This document shows positions 62,401 through 64,000 of a DNA stretch of 64,000 nt, piece by piece. The DNA is taken from the NCBI RefSeq assembly GCF_001404985.1, contig NZ_JRLF01000012.1, positions 682,001 to 746,000 of the forward strand. The letters run 5' to 3'. A program made the translations under genes and the position numbers. Source of the DNA: Flavobacterium aquidurense. Its GTDB lineage: Bacteria > Bacteroidota > Bacteroidia > Flavobacteriales > Flavobacteriaceae. Each line of letters opens with the position of its first letter. Positions within the stretch are counted from its first letter, which is position 1. The notes under the pieces were generated by a model. That model was not told the DNA's origin and did no database searches. It worked only from the letters and a program-made list of their open reading frames with translations.

Positions 62401-64000
62401 TCGAAACATCAGCATCGCATAAATCTGAAGCTGTAGGGAATAACGCTTGCGCGGAAGTTAAAGCATCTGCATCACTGCATTCGATAGTTTTATTTAGAGA
62501 AGAAATAGCAGTTGTCCAGGTTGGAGCAGAAGTATCCTGAATCGTAATTACTTGTGTGAAAATGGTTGAAGTATTCAAACACACATCTTTGGCAATCCAC
62601 GTATTCGTGTATGTTCCTGAATTTGCACATGAACCCACAGCGAAAGTTCCGCTCGTTTTAGTATACGTTACTGTTCCGTTGCAATTATCAGTTGCAATCG
62701 GAGCTTGGTTTTGAGCAGCTGCCAATCCTGCTGTATCGCTGCATTGCAAAGTTGTGTTTAATGCTGTTGCCGAAGTTGTCCAGGTTGGAGCAGAAGTATC
62801 CTGAATCGTAATTACTTGTGTGAAAATGGTAGAAGTATTCAAACACACATCTTTGGCAATCCACGTATTGGTATATGTTCCTGAATTTGCACAAGAACCC
62901 ACAACGAAAGCTCCGCTTGTTTTTGTGTACGTTACTGTTCCGCTGCAATTATCTGTTGCAATCGGAGCTTGGTTTTGAGCAGTTGTCAATCCTGCTGCAT
63001 CACTGCATTGTAAAGTTATGTTTAAAGCCGTAGCCGAAGTTGTCCAGGTTGGAGCAGAAGTATCCTGAATCGTAATTACTTGTGTGAAAATGGTTGAAGT
63101 ATTCAAACACACATCTTTCGCAATCCACGTATTCGTATATGTTCCTGAATTGGCACATGAACTTGCCGCAAAAGTTCCGCTCGTTTTAGTATACGTTACT
63201 GTTCCTCCGCAATTATCTGTTGCCACAGGAGCTTGGTTTTGAGCAGTTGTCAATCCTGCTGTATCGCTGCATTGCAAAGTTGTGTTTAATGCTGTCGCCG
63301 AAGTTGTCCAGGTTGGAGCAGAAGTATCTGTAATAGAGATATTTTGCGAAGCCGTAATACTTCCACAACCTGTTACAACTTTAAAAGTTCTGGTAACAAT
63401 TGTTGGGCAAGTACCTGTAGCAACGTCTGAATACGATATTGTATAGGTTCCTAGTAAAGTACTGTTTGGTAATGATCCTCCGGCAGCGACTAATTGTGCC
63501 AAAGTAATAGTACTGCTTGAGGTACTGTAGGCAAGTCCAGTTATTGCACCGGTTCCACAACCAGAAATACTTGCGTTTGCAGGTGCTGTAAGTGCTGCGG
63601 CAGGACTTATGGAAACAGTTGATTCTGCTGAGGTTAATTCACAATTCGTTGTGCCATTTTTTACTTTGACTTTATAAGCGCCACTAGCTGTTACAACAAG
63701 TGTGGCCGAAGTTTGTCCTGCTAAAACAGCATTATCTTTATACCATACATAAGTTGGTGAAGAAGCATTTGTAGTAGCCGTTAATGTGGTCGAACCGCAT
63801 GCAGTTAAAATTCCTGTAATTAATGGTACACACGGAACAAAGTAACTTGATGTATTGATGGCTTTAGAATCATTGGCACAAGATGAATTTTGATAATTCA
63901 AAGTAGATGTACTCACAATTTGATTTCCGCAGGCAGTTCCGGTTGGCGTTAATTGGTAATTTAAAGTAATGGTTTCCGAATTCAAAAAATCAGTATTCCA
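59450..64000 (-). CDS. Giant cell-surface adhesin with type B gliding-motility C-terminal domain, N-terminus beyond window
   Basis: The frame is open through the right edge, so it is cut at its N-terminal side; 1516 residues are visible. Going N- to C-terminal: Ig-like modules, three near-identical 88-residue repeats plus a fourth diverged one (TSAPTWTTSATALNTTLQ type), more HYR-like modules, a carboxypeptidase-regulatory-like segment, an SdrD B-like Ca-binding region (YDTNANGIQDEWYDVNNDG and DLNGDG), cadherin-like modules, and a C-terminal gliding-motility domain (HNAFSPNGDGINDYFRI, VEIYNRWGILVFE, GTYFYIVNYKSLDG). It is a T9SS substrate of the SprB type, exported by the adjacent SprF-like protein. 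Role: attachment or gliding. Confidence 0.92.
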   Translation of the reverse strand, partial: WNTDFLNSETITLNYQLTPTGTACGNQIVSTSTLNYQNSSCANDSKAINTSSYFVPCVPLITGILTACGSTTLTATTNASSPTYVWYKDNAVLAGQTSATLVVTASGAYKVKVKNGTTNCELTSAESTVSISPAAALTAPANASISGCGTGAITGLAYSTSSSTITLAQLVAAGGSLPNSTLLGTYTISYSDVATGTCPTIVTRTFKVVTGCGSITASQNISITDTSAPTWTTSATALNTTLQCSDTAGLTTAQNQAPVATDNCGGTVTYTKTSGTFAASSCANSGTYTNTWIAKDVCLNTSTIFTQVITIQDTSAPTWTTSATALNITLQCSDAAGLTTAQNQAPIATDNCSGTVTYTKTSGAFVVGSCANSGTYTNTWIAKDVCLNTSTIFTQVITIQDTSAPTWTTSATALNTTLQCSDTAGLAAAQNQAPIATDNCNGTVTYTKTSGTFAVGSCANSGTYTNTWIAKDVCLNTSTIFTQVITIQDTSAPTWTTAISSLNKTIECSDADALTSAQALFPTASDLCDADVSNIVKVSGAFVASANCSNAGTYTNTWTVKDDCGNTSDTFTQVITIQDTSKPIFIGDLPIDSTVSCDAVPEPANIEASDNCSGDLPIVFSETKSDIQNGCNTNYTLTRKWNTSDCSANTATYTQIITVRDTTPPTGTAPTDVTNLQTIADIPVGSLTDIKDAADNCSTAIDITISDTDNGGSGCEGNAYILTRTYILTDCAGNKTELKQTFTVENQVSVTGVASNVTCLNGKDGSIMITNSPGSTVVIKNENNEVVGNNNLPAGTYTLIATSSVNTGNQTCSAIATVVITQPAYTIKISGQIINKDTNTPLAGVPVTLIPQGTTTGSTLLRITGADGLYSFSGMSSGSYLVQVQDANLNSAYQLYPIDSSLFFTTLEDCKFQQHNFEYGKSTLPVLGDYVWYDTNANGIQDEWYDVNNDGVVTKNTPDENGAVDYNQWEWIDLNGDGSYAGSLNVGELNAGGFGNAQSPNVIIDGPNGYHAEVIVGIEGFWRNRPETANPYGEYKIKLVKDANLDAVAANLGATGLVKVIPSITDKKITNKTAKSQLHTVCATTGGAGGYIVKISPEDLVHLNADFGVNCKVYSDIVANDDTAGPIVGVNVTTPNVLNVLHNDTLEGITVTASDVIITTVTPNAFLQLNPDGSVAVLPNAPAGTLTLVYQICEADQTDNCDTAIVTITISAPPAPPAPVVATDDVYANIGCNTFGLAGNVLSNDFKGLTKASLDLVNFTLLTQNNTAVKTDPNITFDILGNVTVSGLTPAGTYTYSYQICDKINPDNCDTATVTVIVVPNGTTNISGSACNNDSTLINLLSLLPENTPATGSWIDAGNSNSIQGNTLNAFGLALGNYTFEYKITDQNCPRSIILNMQINDDCKVLACGNVIVHNAFSPNGDGINDYFRIDSIDDITCYPENNVEIYNRWGILVFETDNYNNTTNAFDGTSRGRTTVKQSDGLPTGTYFYIVNYKSLDGNNLLQNNKKDGYLYLSK
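62511..63302 (-). repeat. Three tandem 264-bp repeats in adhesin gene
   Basis: Units begin at 62511, 62775 and 63039 with GTTGTCCAGGTTGGAGCAGA; a fourth copy of this opening word sits at 63303. The period is exactly 264 bp (88 residues), with only scattered substitutions between units. A diverged fourth unit lies at about 62260-62510. Confidence 0.9.

Noticed and set aside
62511..63302. Regular direct repeats suggesting a CRISPR-like array
   Set aside because: The period is 264 bp with no short spacer pattern, the frame stays open across all units, and the repeats encode 88-residue Ig/HYR-like modules. They are protein repeats.

Overview
The window looks like the chromosome of a Flavobacterium close to F. 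johnsoniae (Bacteroidota). The support is low GC, A-rich start regions without Shine-Dalgarno sequences, TAnnTTTG-type -7 promoter boxes, two SusC/SusD pairs, type IX secretion (T9SS) C-terminal domains, a SprF/PorP-like protein, and bacillithiol synthase BshA. No tRNA, rRNA, CRISPR array, insertion sequence, prophage or replication origin was seen. The left and right ends cut through genes: an Fe-S protein at base 1 and a giant adhesin at base 64000.

Layout. 1-8.4 kb: an electron-transfer Fe-S gene pair, bshA, a PrcB-like lipoprotein, an outer-membrane protein, an LpxH-type phosphoesterase, chorismate synthase and a dicarboxylate symporter. 8.5-20.6 kb: a TPR hybrid histidine kinase, an RhlE-type helicase, two histidine-degradation genes (hutG-like and hutI), a glutaminyl cyclase, the 4.5S SRP RNA, an SDR enzyme, a GAF histidine kinase, and a transaldolase whose leader carries a structured element.

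20.7-43.8 kb is a complete chitin utilisation locus with the gene content of the known F. johnsoniae ChiUL: MFS sugar transporter, LytTR regulator, LytS-like kinase, two SusC/SusD pairs, a NagB-LmbE fusion, a GH20 hexosaminidase and a two-catalytic-domain GH18 chitinase with a likely T9SS tail. The model is as follows. ChiA cuts chitin outside the cell. SusC/SusD take up chito-oligosaccharides. GH20 releases GlcNAc, the MFS carrier imports it, and NagB feeds glycolysis. The most useful new observation is a shared operator-like sequence upstream of both susC genes and the MFS gene. At the two susC genes it contains direct repeats exactly 21 bp apart, the architecture LytTR regulators bind, so the adjacent two-component pair probably controls all three promoters.

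43.8-51.1 kb: repeat-rich spacers around a thioredoxin-like protein, an ABC-F ATPase with one apparently dead composite ATP site, a 57-residue lipoprotein, a VOC protein, a secreted Ycf48-like repeat protein and two poorly understood genes. 51.2-56.4 kb: pyrR, a hypothetical gene, pyrB, a small conserved gene, rnz, pdxH and a CAP-domain lipoprotein. 56.5-64 kb (minus strand): a surface module in the order giant adhesin, SprF/PorP-like protein, OmpA/PorE-like protein, with three exact-period 264-bp repeats in the adhesin.

The spacers hold several recurring repeat families: two large palindromes, three copies of a structured element that may be the Flavo-1 RNA motif, and short repeated phrases directly before start codons. 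All calls rest on reading the sequence; no database search was possible.
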